Shown here in pieces: positions 1 to 12,185 of a stretch of DNA of 64,000 bases. The stretch covers positions 9,610,001 to 9,674,000 of the forward strand of contig NC_052116.1 of the NCBI RefSeq assembly GCF_012273895.1, written 5' to 3'. A program made the position numbers and the translations under genes. The DNA comes from Zerene cesonia. Lineage: Eukaryota > Arthropoda > Insecta > Lepidoptera > Pieridae. Below the pieces are notes generated by a model. It searched no databases. It was not told the origin of the DNA and saw nothing but the letters and a program-made list of their open reading frames with translations. Within the stretch, counting starts at the first letter, position 1. The number at the start of each line of letters is the position of its first letter.

Positions 1-17
1 GTTTAAACCACATACGC

Positions 18-75
18 CAAGGTGGTGGGTCGCCTGTTGGTAAGCGACAGAGTCATTCATAAACATTTTAGCAGG
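18..75 (-). mobile_element. Fragment of a poly(A) SINE-like element (reverse orientation)
   Basis: GGTGGGTCGCCTGTTGGTAAG followed by a CATAAACA stretch parallels GGTTCGCCTGATGGTAAGCG and the following AAGAACATTCG in the fuller copy at 44723-44990. Only the 3' part, in reverse orientation, is present. Confidence 0.45.
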
Positions 76-2462
76 GGACGCGTAAGATTCATAGAAGAAT
101 AACAACTTTGTAAGATAGGAAAAAGAAAAAGATGGAAGAGAGAAAGAAAAGGGCTGGAGAGGAATTGAAACAATAAAGTCATAAATGGTTTTAAAATAGA
201 TTTAAATAGATTTAATAAGCACGTTTTTTGATTTAGGAATAAATAGAGAATATGGCCTATAGCGTAATCCAGCTTATCTACAGTCCGGTTGTTTATCGTA
301 TCTTTTGCTCACGTCAGAGAATTTATGTTACATTTGAATGTACAAAATTGTGTTATTATAGGCACAGAAAACATAATACTATACTAGTTATAGGTACGTA
401 TTATAATTGTGCCATTCAAGCGCAGTGCGAACACGCTCGCGAGTAGGTCGCCTGTGGACAACTCTTTGAATTACAATTATTAGCGACTTGATGTAGTGTC
501 GGTATATGAAGCTCTCGATTAAATGTTTATTTTATTGCTCTTAATTGTGTCGTCGTTAAATAGCTCATTAGTGCAGGCTAGCATTGTAATGGGCTGTTAA
601 ACTATCTTGAAAAACATATTCTTGTAAGCTTCACATCATTACACGCCTAAGAAAGAAGCAGTATAATTGTGATATCTGATACTATAATCATAAACACGAT
701 TTGTGTTTTTTGCTTTGTATCGATTGTCTGTGAGTAAACAATGTAATAATTAACTCAATTCCCAGGACTTTACGCTATAGGCATGATCAAAAAACATATT
801 TCTATTTGTTCAAAAATATCTTCTACGGTTTATTTATCAGAAATTTTACGGCCAGTAGCTCAGTTAAATGAAGGATGTATATGCTCAAAGAAGTAATTAA
901 ATAGGTTTTATATAATATAAATGTTTCGCCCCTTAAACGAGTACATAAATCGAAGTAAATGTGGCGGAAGCGTCGTAAAACAAAGAGATGTATTGGATCG
1001 AATGCTGTGGTCATTATTTCCTATGTTATACTGAGCTTATAATGCGTTTTTCTCATTTTTTTTTTCAAACGTTTCCTAGGTAAGTATTGAAAGATGATAG
1101 GTTCTTAAGCAATTATTATTGATTAATTACTTTCTGCTGAATAATTCCTTCGCTTCTTCTAATAATATATTTTAATTATTCTTGACAACTTCACATAAAT
1201 TTGAGTCTTTTACATGTATTTTTTGGCAAAATCCTATCGCCTATTTATCTACATATTTTCTATAATTAAGTATATTTGTACTGTAAAAGTTGGTTAAAAA
1301 ATCACATCTCTCATTGAACAGTGCTGCTCTGTGACCCAGCGTATAAGCGTATTTCTATCAACATTTGGTCTAACCGGGTTTTCGTTGAAACAAGTTAAGC
1401 TGAATTCGGCACCCGACACAGGCCGGTGTCCTCCCGGAGGAATTAGCATTCCTCTGCTTCACCGTCATTCCGAGGTACGAGTGTGTTTGCGAGGAGACAT
1501 AACATTTAATTACTTATACAAATACCTATTGGTTACCATGTTCATATATATGTGTGTGTATATTTATTATAGATGTTATTTTTCTCGTTCCGCACTATAC
1601 TCTCATTATGTTACCTTTTATTTTTGCCCTGGTTGCCTGGAAGAAATCGCTTCTAAGTTATAAGGCCGTCCAACAAATTGTATTCTTTTTTTAAGCTCAT
1701 ATGGCTAAAATAAATAAGTCAATAATGCCCCGAGCCGCTTGTAAGTATGGAAATCAAGTGAATAAATAATTAAGGCACTTAATGTTCCAAACTACATTTT
1801 CAACCGACATCAAAAAAGGATGAGGTTCACAATTCAACTGCATTTCTTCCTTCATTTACGTCAGTAGTTCGACTGGGAAAATAGATAATTATGATTCTTT
1901 TTTTGTTTAAAAGCATTCCTTTCGTTTGGTCCTATTTAAATTGGGTCTAGTTCTGATAATTTGCAGGCATTTTATTTTTATGTAGATATAATTGTTTCAT
2001 ATGTCAAATTTACAGTGTCAATGTAGTCGAAGTTGTAGAACTTTACAAGCAATATAAATAATACGACCTATGTGAATAGGTATTTGGGTATTGTTTTAGG
2101 AGTGCAGTTACATCATTTCTTTGTTAAGAAATTACGACTTATTTTATTTAAAACTTAACACATGAAAATTTTATGAATTTATGCACCAAATACGGCACTA
2201 AAACATTCAATATATATTGAATAGAAGTATCTCACCTACCAATGGTTTGCCGTAACAACTACACCGATCAAAACCGGTCAAATAGCGTTGATATTGTTGG
2301 AGATAAAGAGACAAATCATTAAGATTATCTAATTGTGTAATATTAACGCAATTACAATAATATTGTTCAAATATAGTATTCCAATTTACTCATTACGTTC
2401 GGTCAACGTTAAAATCAAAGCATTCAGATGACACAATATAAGGAATTTGAAATTATCAATGA

Positions 2463-2594
2463 ATTTAGAAATTAAAAACTTTTCAACGGATTTTAAACGC
2501 GATTTATTCATTATATTATTAACCCGACGTTTCGAACACTTTACAGCGAGCGTGGTCACGGGGAGACTCAGTCTAAAAGTTTTTAATTTCTAAA
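2463..2594. mobile_element. MITE with 20-bp perfect terminal inverted repeats
   Basis: The ends at 2463-2482 (TTTAGAAATTAAAAACTTTT) and 2575-2594 are exact inverted complements. The core includes AACCCGACGTTTCGAACAC and CAGCGAGCGTGGTCACGGGG, shared with copies at 11396-11533 (reverse) and 30369-30504. The sequence just outside the right end (2597-2635) is also shared with the 30-kb copy, so the mobile unit may be longer than the inverted repeats suggest. No transposase is present. Confidence 0.75.
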
Positions 2595-3451
2595 TGTATA
2601 ATACTCGCGTAAAACCAAACACAAGAAAATACTATTATCAATGAAATCAGAGCAAAAATCAGTAGCGACACTATGTACCGCTTATAAATAATAAGCGTAG
2701 ATAACTGTTAAAACTTATGAACTATATCCATTAAATATTAATATTGTTTTATTTGGCTTCAGTAAAGAACTGTAATTAAAGTATAATAAAGAAAGTAGAA
2801 AACATCTATTAATTTAATGGAATAGGAAAATCGGCCTGGCGGTACATTTCTTTATTTTCAACCGACGTTCTAAATTCGACATTTTTTTGTGGTTTTATTC
2901 CTGGACAATTCCAAGATAGGGTTTAAACCGATTGACTTTTTTTGTGTTTCATAGAAAATTGTTGTCATTTAGTCCCATTTTCGAATCTGCAGCATTACCT
3001 CCCGCTCGAACTAAAATGTATCGCAACCATCGGGCTTTTAAGAGTTGTTTATTTCGAAAAACGATTTAGTTCTAAAGAACGCAATTGCCAATTTCCATAT
3101 GAAATTGAACGTTTAAAGAAAATATGTGAACGAAATAAATTGCGGGATAAAAGTTAGGATATAGAGCTGTTAACCAAAGTGCTCTATCGGCGATAGTCCA
3201 CAAACTTTGGTAATAATGTGAGGCTGCAATGCCTGTGTTATGTGCTCAGCATTTACTGCAAAATGCCTTACATCAGTCATTGTGGATTCGATTTATAATC
3301 AACTTATTTATCGCTCATTTCATGGAACTAGTCTGATAGGCTTTGTATTTTATCTAGGCTATTGACTCCATTAGTATTTACAACGCAACTAAATTTAGTT
3401 ATGTCAAGTCGAAAGTGATCTACTGTATCGTGAATAGAAAATTATATAAAT

Positions 3452-3637
3452 AACTAGCTGCGCCCCGCGGTTTCACCCGCGTAAGTCCGTATCCCGTAGG
3501 AATATCGGGATAAAAAATAGATGTTGGCCGATTCTCAGACCTACCCAATATGCTTACCAAATTTCAGAGGAATCGGTCAAGCCGTTTCGGAGGAGTATGG
3601 CAACGAAAACTGTGACACGAGAATTTTATATATATAG
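3452..3637 (+). mobile_element. Lepidopteran retroposon tail, copy 1 of an identical pair
   Basis: A 186-bp unit opens AACTAGCTGCGCCCCGCGG, continues TTTCACCCGCGTAAGTCCG, and ends GTGACACGAGAATTTTATA in a short TA-rich tail. By eye it matches the unit at 20020-20205 base for base. The form (conserved head, 3' simple TA tail, no ORF) suits the 3' end of a CR1/Jockey-type LINE or a SINE using that tail; the family name is an inference. Confidence 0.75.
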
Positions 3638-3794
3638 AAGATATATATAGATAATGACGAAGATAGAAAAGCATTTTTTTTATTAATAATGCACGGTAAT
3701 GCAGTACTTTGAAAAATATGTTCTTAAGAATTAAATACATCATCATATTAAACGTTAAAATACACTAACTACAGTTAAAATACAAGATTGCATT

Positions 3795-3837
3795 AAGTGA
3801 AATATTAATAAGGTGTGGCCTTATTAATATTTCACTT
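3795..3837. repeat. Perfect 19-bp inverted repeat with a 5-base loop
   Basis: AAGTGAAATATTAATAAGG (3795-3813), loop TGTGG, then its exact complement to 3837. It could extrude as a cruciform or fold in RNA as a short hairpin. AT-rich arms and no conservation data; possibly a miniature palindromic element. Confidence 0.8.
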
Positions 3838-4530
3838 TTCGGATGAATTTCAATATTTCGGATGAATTTTAAAAGTAAGAATGAACATTATACTGTAAGC
3901 AAAAATAATTAGGCACCATTCTACAAAGTAAAGTCATTTCCTTAAACACAGATGTTCTACGAGGCAAGGAGTTTTTTGATGAACGCTACAACATACTGAA
4001 TAATTCAGAGCTTGCGTTTTTCACTCCGGTAAAGCTCTCACTGAGAATACAAAGTGAAACATTTTGCGCTTTTAAGGAACGTGTAGTTTACAGGTTTTAC
4101 TTTATATAGCTGATTAATTGAGACAAATAAGTAGACGCTTATAGCATTGTTTTAACTATAAATTAATTTTACATTATAACTCCGCATAATGCCTACAGTA
4201 AGTTAAATAATTAATAACCATAATGCAGATCAAAGAATCCTCAATAAGCAGCTAATTGACGTGAGTTAGTTCAGTTTCAATTCTAACCGATTGTAATTAT
4301 TTCTATAATTGAAGCTATTTCGTAATCTTCAGCTATGAGCGTAAGTCATAATCGAAAGGCCAATTACTATTTAGATATTTCTGGTTATTTGTGTTCATTG
4401 TACGCAATTGGTAATTTTAATAAAGCTACAGAAGTTAGTATATTTTATGTTCGCAATTTCGAGTCTTTCAATAAGGTCATTAATTTAAGGTTTATGATTC
4501 ACTTAATTGTTCAAGTTATATTACAAATAT

Positions 4531-4780
4531 CTTAGCTTTTGCCCGCAGCTTCGCCTGCATGGTCAGAATAAGTTTTCATGGTACAAACTTTGTTTTCCTA
4601 TTTATCCCCATGAGTGTAGAATTTATCAAAATCCTTTCTTATCCACTAAGATACACCATAGTGGCTATCTGCATGTCAAATTTCATCCCGATCTGTCGAG
4701 TATTTTAGACTGTGCGTTGATAGATCAGTCATCTTTGCGTGCATACATTAATATATGTAATATCGTAGGAAAATTAATTA
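4531..4780 (+). mobile_element. Diverged retroposon fragment
   Basis: CTTAGCTTTTGCCCGCAGCT opens a copy of the same broad class (a CCCGC..GCTTCGC head, then CAAATTTCATCCCGATC about 150 bases on). It is well diverged, with no recognisable TA tail. Confidence 0.5.
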
Positions 4781-4894
4781 AACCATTATGGGCTGTTATC
4801 AAGGGATCTTTATAACGCTATTTTTTCCACAATCCCCTCGTTTTTGGCACGGCACGTAAAAGAAGGATATTAATTTTGACTGACACAGCTAAGC

Positions 4895-5035
4895 CTCGTC
4901 ACAAAGCATTACGTCACAGCTCAGCGATAAACCCTGACCGTTAGACGGGGACCTTACACGAGCCCAGTCATCCGGGACGCCCGGGGTCCCGTCACGTTGT
5001 GCACACAAATATACAATTACCCGGGCCTATAACTT
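4895..5035. other. GC-rich island with a splice-like bounded open run on the minus strand
   Basis: On the minus strand, between TTATAG and CTCGT|GTAAGG, 23 codons read without stop in phase 0 (VIVYLCAQRDGTPGVPDDWA in the middle). The phase does not fit gene B. CCCGGGGTCCCG and CCCGGGCC give it unusual GC content. Most likely a repeat. Confidence 0.2.
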
Positions 5036-6006
5036 ATTACTTCCTAATCTAGCCTGATGAGCACAAACAATGGATACAATTGAGCTTCGTCTACGTTTAT
5101 TGTGTCTTCCATTGACATTATATATTCATGACATGATGTCTTACACTAAATGATACTTAGAACTTAAATAATTAAATGTATAGTTCATAAAAGATAGAGT
5201 AATACATAAGTCAGAGTAATAACATAACCCATTTCGATAATCAAGATTATAAAGCCAATACTAAAATATCTTTACAAAATAATTAACATAGAAACTATAT
5301 TACTTTATAATGATGTGAAACTTCTCTGAATCATAAGGTCAGTAGAGGCTACGACCGCTATCGCATTCAAACTGCATTGCTCATAAAAGATACTCGTTTC
5401 ACCGTTTGATACTTCATTAATTCCTTTAATCATAGTTTCCTGAGCGCAGTCCTTCTGTTAATTGATTCAAGATATCTGCTGTAAGCTTTTTATTACGTAT
5501 TTAACATGAAATACAGGTATGTGGAATTAATAAATGATAACTGAGTGATGCTTTTGCAGTTATTCCCGGGTAATTTATTTACTATAATTGATATTTATTA
5601 AATTTGTTCTATTAAATTTGCTACATTTAAATTTATGCAAAAATCGGACTTACACGTAATATTTCAAAAATTAAATAAGATGAATTATATTAATTCTTTT
5701 ATTTGTTATTTTTTCGACCAGTTCGCAGTAAGGCAGTGCCAGCAGAATCAACGAAGATTTCAATTGTTTTCCAATCTCAAAGCTTTCTAGGTTTATGTAT
5801 TTATATACCCGCATCTCTATACAATCCAACCTTTGAAGATAAAAATAAGCGGGTTAAACGTTTACTTAAAATAAAATAAATATGTTATAAAACAGTAATT
5901 TCCACGACAATTACGCTACAATAGTCAGTTATGAATACCTAGTCTTGCCATAAATATTGTAATAAAGAAAAAAGAAAATTGTTAACTGCAAATAACATTT
6001 ATTACT

Positions 6007-7006
6007 NNNNNNNNNNNNNNNNNNNNNNNNNNNNNNNNNNNNNNNNNNNNNNNNNNNNNNNNNNNNNNNNNNNNNNNNNNNNNNNNNNNNNNNNNNNNNN
6101 NNNNNNNNNNNNNNNNNNNNNNNNNNNNNNNNNNNNNNNNNNNNNNNNNNNNNNNNNNNNNNNNNNNNNNNNNNNNNNNNNNNNNNNNNNNNNNNNNNNN
6201 NNNNNNNNNNNNNNNNNNNNNNNNNNNNNNNNNNNNNNNNNNNNNNNNNNNNNNNNNNNNNNNNNNNNNNNNNNNNNNNNNNNNNNNNNNNNNNNNNNNN
6301 NNNNNNNNNNNNNNNNNNNNNNNNNNNNNNNNNNNNNNNNNNNNNNNNNNNNNNNNNNNNNNNNNNNNNNNNNNNNNNNNNNNNNNNNNNNNNNNNNNNN
6401 NNNNNNNNNNNNNNNNNNNNNNNNNNNNNNNNNNNNNNNNNNNNNNNNNNNNNNNNNNNNNNNNNNNNNNNNNNNNNNNNNNNNNNNNNNNNNNNNNNNN
6501 NNNNNNNNNNNNNNNNNNNNNNNNNNNNNNNNNNNNNNNNNNNNNNNNNNNNNNNNNNNNNNNNNNNNNNNNNNNNNNNNNNNNNNNNNNNNNNNNNNNN
6601 NNNNNNNNNNNNNNNNNNNNNNNNNNNNNNNNNNNNNNNNNNNNNNNNNNNNNNNNNNNNNNNNNNNNNNNNNNNNNNNNNNNNNNNNNNNNNNNNNNNN
6701 NNNNNNNNNNNNNNNNNNNNNNNNNNNNNNNNNNNNNNNNNNNNNNNNNNNNNNNNNNNNNNNNNNNNNNNNNNNNNNNNNNNNNNNNNNNNNNNNNNNN
6801 NNNNNNNNNNNNNNNNNNNNNNNNNNNNNNNNNNNNNNNNNNNNNNNNNNNNNNNNNNNNNNNNNNNNNNNNNNNNNNNNNNNNNNNNNNNNNNNNNNNN
6901 NNNNNNNNNNNNNNNNNNNNNNNNNNNNNNNNNNNNNNNNNNNNNNNNNNNNNNNNNNNNNNNNNNNNNNNNNNNNNNNNNNNNNNNNNNNNNNNNNNNN
7001 NNNNNN
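6007..7006. other. Assembly gap (1000 N)
   Basis: Exactly 1000 N in a row, a conventional placeholder rather than a measured length. Apparent open frames across it are artefacts. An exon or repeat could be hidden here. Confidence 0.99.
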
Positions 7007-8101
7007 GACAGATTCGAAATTCAAATGTAATATTTTTTTATAATTAAGTGTAACAGTATTTATGGCCAGACTAAGTATATAGGTCATTTCTTTATTTATA
7101 CAATATTTTAACCCAGACACAGTCGAGATGGAGTTGATTGTCAATTAATAAATAGGTCAAAAGCAAAGTCTAAATGAGCCACATCCACGAAGGTCAGGTA
7201 GTTGAGGGATTATGAGCTTCAAACAGGCCTTATTAGTTCCCAACATGGATTAAACGGCCCGACAACTGGCTCTATACAACAAGTTTTCCCTATTATCCTA
7301 GCTCCATTGTTGTTGGGACGTGTATGTTATATCTTTTTAGGACTTCATAAACCCGAATTTGACTATCTCAGTTACCTAAATGAGGAATTCTGCTGCTTTT
7401 TGCGATGGTTGGTAAGGATGCTGGAAAAAAATATTGAATGGATTTATGTGTAATTCGTCACACGTAGCTTAATCTGGATTAACTTGTAAGATACTTTGAT
7501 CCTTGTTCGTTACCACTGATCTCGAAACGGGCGTCTAATAAGAAATCTATGAAATGTGAATACAGAGAATCTTATTTATTATTATTAATCACATATTAAG
7601 TCTCACGAGTAAAGTCTATGCAGTCATTTTTTCAATAATCCGTGGTGGTCTGTACGTATGTGAGTATATTTAGTGTAATATTATTATTTATTATTATTAT
7701 AAACTTTAAATATTTCATCGCCTAAATGCATTTTTGAATGCCAAACAATATTAGTAAAACAAATGGTCATAGAGCCGTCCAATTCACCATCTGCTGTGAG
7801 CCACCGAGCGTAACACGACAGTTGGCTGCGCCGAGAAATGAGAACTGGTGCGATGTGGGATTCCCATGTGGGATGCGGTTATGCGATTTCTGAACTTGAA
7901 CGATTATGGCATATGCCTTTTCTAATAAATGTGGGAAAATAATTAACCTGATAAACATGCTATATTTAAAACCTTAACAAAGTTTGATGTTGAATTTTAT
8001 ATAAAATTTTTCTCTCCGTGAAAATATGAGATTATATAATATGAATATGATGATACATTTTAATTTCTAACAGTTATATATGGAATGTTTGAATTATTTG
8101 A

Positions 8102-8290
8102 TTATGAAATACCACGTCGTCGATCAAAGGTTGTGAAGGAACAGGATAAAATGATTGAAGCATCTATTGGCTCGCCCGAAGGAGCACAGGGATAATGAGT
8201 GCTGAGCATCGAACGGGAGCCCAAGGAGGCCGTCTCGCCAGCCTGTCTGCGGGCGGCAGACGACGGGACATTAGCAGGCCTTTTGACCAT
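8102..8290 (-). other. GC-rich open-frame island (possible terminal exon or transposon relic)
   Basis: The minus strand is open from ATG to stop (62 codons). It also has an acceptor-like CTGCCGCCCGCAG just upstream of CAGGCTGGCGAG; entered in phase 2 it reads QAGETASLGSRSMLSTHYP onward to DRRRGIS and stop. The exon at 24.1 kb leaves in phase 1, so it cannot join directly. No AATAAA follows within about 120 bases. The plus strand is also partly open. Unassigned. Confidence 0.25.
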
Positions 8291-8524
8291 TCACTGTTAC
8301 TGTTATATTTATTTGCGCTTTAGAATATCGACGATACATTTGACATTTAAATTTATTTTATTTTGCTTATTTGTGCAACGTTTTGCTTTTGTACATTATG
8401 GAACTAACTATTCCAACATGTAAAATTTAAAGAATTTCTAATAATATTGACATCAAGAAATAAATTCCATTTTCGAATTTCTTAAAACGAGTTTGCTAGA
8501 TCTGTTTATTACAATCCGTCACAA

Positions 8525-8690
8525 TAAGCAACGGTTTCATTTGGCGTGTCTGAGTATATTATGAGTGTTTGCGGCAATGTAGCTCCCGAAAGGATGAAAC
8601 GATTTTGCTTAATATTGACTATGTTAGTCAATCATAGCTGACTCCCAGAATGGCAGATAAAGTATTTATCTTAAGATGGGTAACAAATAA
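8525..8690 (+). mobile_element. Diverged repeat fragment with the GTAGCTCCCRAA motif
   Basis: GCAATGTAGCTCCCGAAAGG and GATGAAACGATTT parallel ATCGTAGCTCCCAAACG and GGATCGATTT at 58181-58335, suggesting two old copies of one family. Evidence is limited to this shared core. Confidence 0.35.
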
Positions 8691-11395
8691 AAGAGCTTGA
8701 ATAGTAGAATAATGTGTACACTATGACAAATTTCAAATCGAAGATGGCCGCCATCACAAAAAAGTTGTTTCATGTTTATTTCATTTACGTATTGCAAAGA
8801 GAAAATTTATTCATATTCTAAGATCATCATTTATTCTTTAATTTTACGTTCCTCATTTTATATATTCAATAATAAAATACAGGGATTTTATTCATGGACT
8901 ACATTTATTGCTGCCAGTGCTGGAATAATGGGATTATCGTGTTTATGTTCTTACGCAGGAGGATCTAATGACTTCTACCGCATATTTTGTGACCTATTTC
9001 AAACGCCAGGTTTTCACAATACTGCATAATAAAAATCTCCATATGAATAAGCCTGTAAATATTTTTATGATAAATAAACAAATAAAAGTTGTTGTTTACG
9101 AAGCGTTTATAAATCCGACTAAATGAGCCATCCTTCGGTAGAGATTGTGATAAAATGGAACTATATGGAACAAAACTTATAATTGACAAAAATAGATAGC
9201 TTTTTAATCAACTAAAAGCGACACAAATTTAGTTTGAAATGTTAATATTTCATATCAATGAAATTCGAAATTATACGTTCATTATTACCTCTTCACTCAT
9301 AATTGGCGAAATATAACAGGTAAATGCTCAAATGCTGTGAGTATTGCGCCGAACAGAGCATCGAGCTTTGGCAGAAAACTTGCGTTACATGAAAATGCTC
9401 TAAGAAACTTGCAGGCCTGCATTGTACCATTCGTAAGAACACTACATTTACAGGGAAATGTTTGAAAAAAAAGTTCTAGAGTCTTGTATACATGCGTGGT
9501 ACGAATACGTATAGAATGGTAGTACCAAAACAAAGCATAATTATAATTTCACATAACATATCGTGAGGATACAAGCGAGAGGGCACGGAGGTATGGCGCG
9601 TGACAATGACACGCGGTGTGTAACAGTTTGGGCGACCGCTATGTGACCCCAAATGAAAGCGCACCATATACACGCACATCAACTGTTATATGTTTGAGGA
9701 CAGGCGATTTCGTGTGTGCCACGTTTAAGTTACCTTTAAGATACAATAGAAAACATTTCTTATGCAACTTCGATCCGAATTTATGAGAATTTACCTGAGA
9801 ATATTTCGATTGACTTTATATATAACATGATAAATGAATACACGTAATTAACTTATCTATTTAAAATACAAGACTACAAGCGAATAAAAGTAAAAGTAAT
9901 AAATAACAAAGCAAATAAACGATTATGTGAATAGTTGATATAAATAAAACATGTCAAAACATTAGTTTTTCTTACAATTATCGCGTGATGGCTTTAACAA
10001 TAACAAACGCGCCATGTTTTTGCGAATAGACTAATCAAATAGATTTAATTCAGATGTAGATAGCGGACGGTGGACATAATAAACAATCGACTTTTATTGA
10101 ATGTTAAAGTCGAGTTGAATAAGATTTTTACATGTTAAGCTTACTGCTTCGATTACGTTAGCGAAATTGTTATAATATTTCAGATTTATGCGGATCATAA
10201 TATCACATGTAAGTAATTAATATAATCCACATCTAACGATGAAATAACTAATGGGTGGTGTGTGGTGATGAACACTAAACATCAGCTGGCCCAACCTCCC
10301 TCGCTTGCTCTGACGTAAAAAAACACGTTTCTTATTGCAACCGGTTTAATTAATGTGTCCAAGTTTATTTTTAATTTTTCACACTTACATCTTTAGTATG
10401 TTTATTAATTATCTTTTCAATACAGTAATTTAATGAAATTAAAAACATAAAGTGGGCTAAATAATCCGTTTAGATTACGAATCGTCGTTAAACCTGATAG
10501 AGCCATAAAGATAACAATTTGTTTTGCTTTTCGTTTATTTTACAAATTTAAGGGCGTTTAATGGGTATATGCGATGTAAATGAAATGAGATGTAAATGTA
10601 CGCACAAGTTTTCGTCTGATTTAACAGAAGTAAGTTGTAGTTAGCGGTTTACTATTCGCGTTTAGGTCTGGCTTAACGAGCACTTAAACTTTTTATTGAC
10701 TAGATGTCATTTTCGAACTCGTCCCCTTAATGCTTGTTTGCATTGTGTTTAATGTTTTATATATTAAATTATCTATAATAGCAGTTTTATATTCTCATAT
10801 AAAGACGACTTCAGTTTTAACACGACTGTCGGATTATGTTTGTTTTTATTCTTAATTCCGTTTTTAGTGACTGGACAGATTTAAACATATCGTTATTACT
10901 TTATAAATATTTATTGCATTTGAATAAGTCTATAAGCAAATTATAAAATATGTGTAACAATACTCAGCTTTCATTATAATTTTCCCTAAGCACACAATTA
11001 AGAATTTAACAAAGCAAAATTTTACAACCCGAAAGTGACAGTTTTCTGTTTTAAATGAATTCAGCACCGACAATGAAAAAACGCGAGTTTGCTTTCGGCC
11101 TGAAATAACAGAGTAGGCTCGTCAGGATTTCCCTTCGGCTGACAGAAATCCTGCGAATATTTCTTTTGGGGCTTTGTGCCAATTTACACGAGCCCGAAGA
11201 TTATTGCTCACTTCTTTCACAATAAAAAGGTTTAAGGCGATGCCAAGGATTTATATTCCATGAATGATGTACGGATGTTGGACTGGCTTTTATGCTATGT
11301 GAGAGTTGTAACCTTCATTATGTGAATTATGTCAAAGATTTAGAAACATAGAAATATACATTCGTTGCTTTCCCTTTCGCGCGAGTATTTTACAT

Positions 11396-11533
11396 CTAGA
11401 AATTAAAAACTTTTAACCGATTTTAAGACCACGACCCGACCACGCTCGCTGTGAAGTGTTCGTAAGTCAAAACGCCGGGTTAAATAATAAATAATTCGCG
11501 TTTAAAATCCATTAAAAAGGCGTTAATTTCTAG
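11396..11533. mobile_element. MITE, second copy, inverted relative to the 2.5-kb copy
   Basis: CTAGAAATTAAAAACTTTT at the left and GGCGTTAATTTCTAG at the right form imperfect inverted ends. The interior carries the reverse complement of the same core (CGACCACGCTCGCTGTGAAG, then AAACGCCGGGTT). The adjacent GCGCGAGTATTTTACAT at 11380-11396 matches the reverse complement of the flank seen beside the first copy. Confidence 0.7.
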
Positions 11534-12075
11534 AAAAAATATAAATAAAAGAGAATAAATATAATAAATAGGTAATTCGCGACAAATTTACCGATTTGAA
11601 TAATGTTAGGTCATCTTTCATGCGATAGAGAATAACTGAATAAAATGCTACTTCAAATTCATTATTTTTTCGATAATCGTTATTATAAAATTACAAATTT
11701 TCCTTTTCAAGTAATGTCTCAGCGGGTATTATATTATTTACTCAAACTTCCTTCATTGTAGTTACTTGTGACCAACTTCCCCATTATTGTAGTTAATTGT
11801 CGGTGCTCAGTGGTGATTAGTTTACAACTAACAAAAAGTTTTAAAAAGTTATTTTAAGTAGAGTAAGTTTTAGTAGTAATTCCTTTCTTTATCAATATTT
11901 AATATTATTAAAAAATAATACACCTATCTTTCTAATAGCATCTTTTCTGTTTAATCTATTACCATGAGGAGTTAAGCGGAATTGTGTGAATTGGAGGTTT
12001 AACTGTATGTTATTGTATTTTAGTGTGTGTGCAATAATCAAGTATACAATAAAAATTAGCTCATTTTGTCCACAA

Positions 12076-12185
12076 TATCGAATTTCTATTTTCCCTCGGG
12101 AATGAGTGGGAACTATGTGGGAAAAACTTCGGATTGCCGATTTTTTCCTCTGACCATAAGAGCGAAGCCGCGGGGGAAGGCTAGT
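12076..12185 (-). mobile_element. Diverged retroposon head, reverse orientation
   Basis: The minus strand reads ACTAGCCTTCCCCCGCGG, then CTTCGCTCTTATGGTCAG, the usual head of this retroposon class, followed by a CCCACATAGTTCCCACTC stretch. Old copy, no ORF. Confidence 0.55.

Larger units (their letters stand above)
1..6006. other. AT-rich non-coding stretch with repeat fragments
   Basis: No open frame has coding-like composition. It holds a SINE-like fragment at the left edge (18-75), a MITE (2463-2594), a full retroposon tail (3452-3637), a perfect hairpin (3795-3837), a diverged retroposon fragment (4531-4780) and a GC-rich island (4895-5035). The short frames at 252-446, 1331-1663, 2942-3157 and 4335-4535 look like chance openings. 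Confidence 0.5.

Noticed and set aside
1331..1663. 110-codon plus-strand frame
   Set aside because: It starts from a non-ATG codon, has background composition with a Tyr/Ile-rich run, and has no splice partners.
5979..7144. Very long open frames of 354 and 380 codons
   Set aside because: They span the 1000-N gap and are artefacts of untranslated N.
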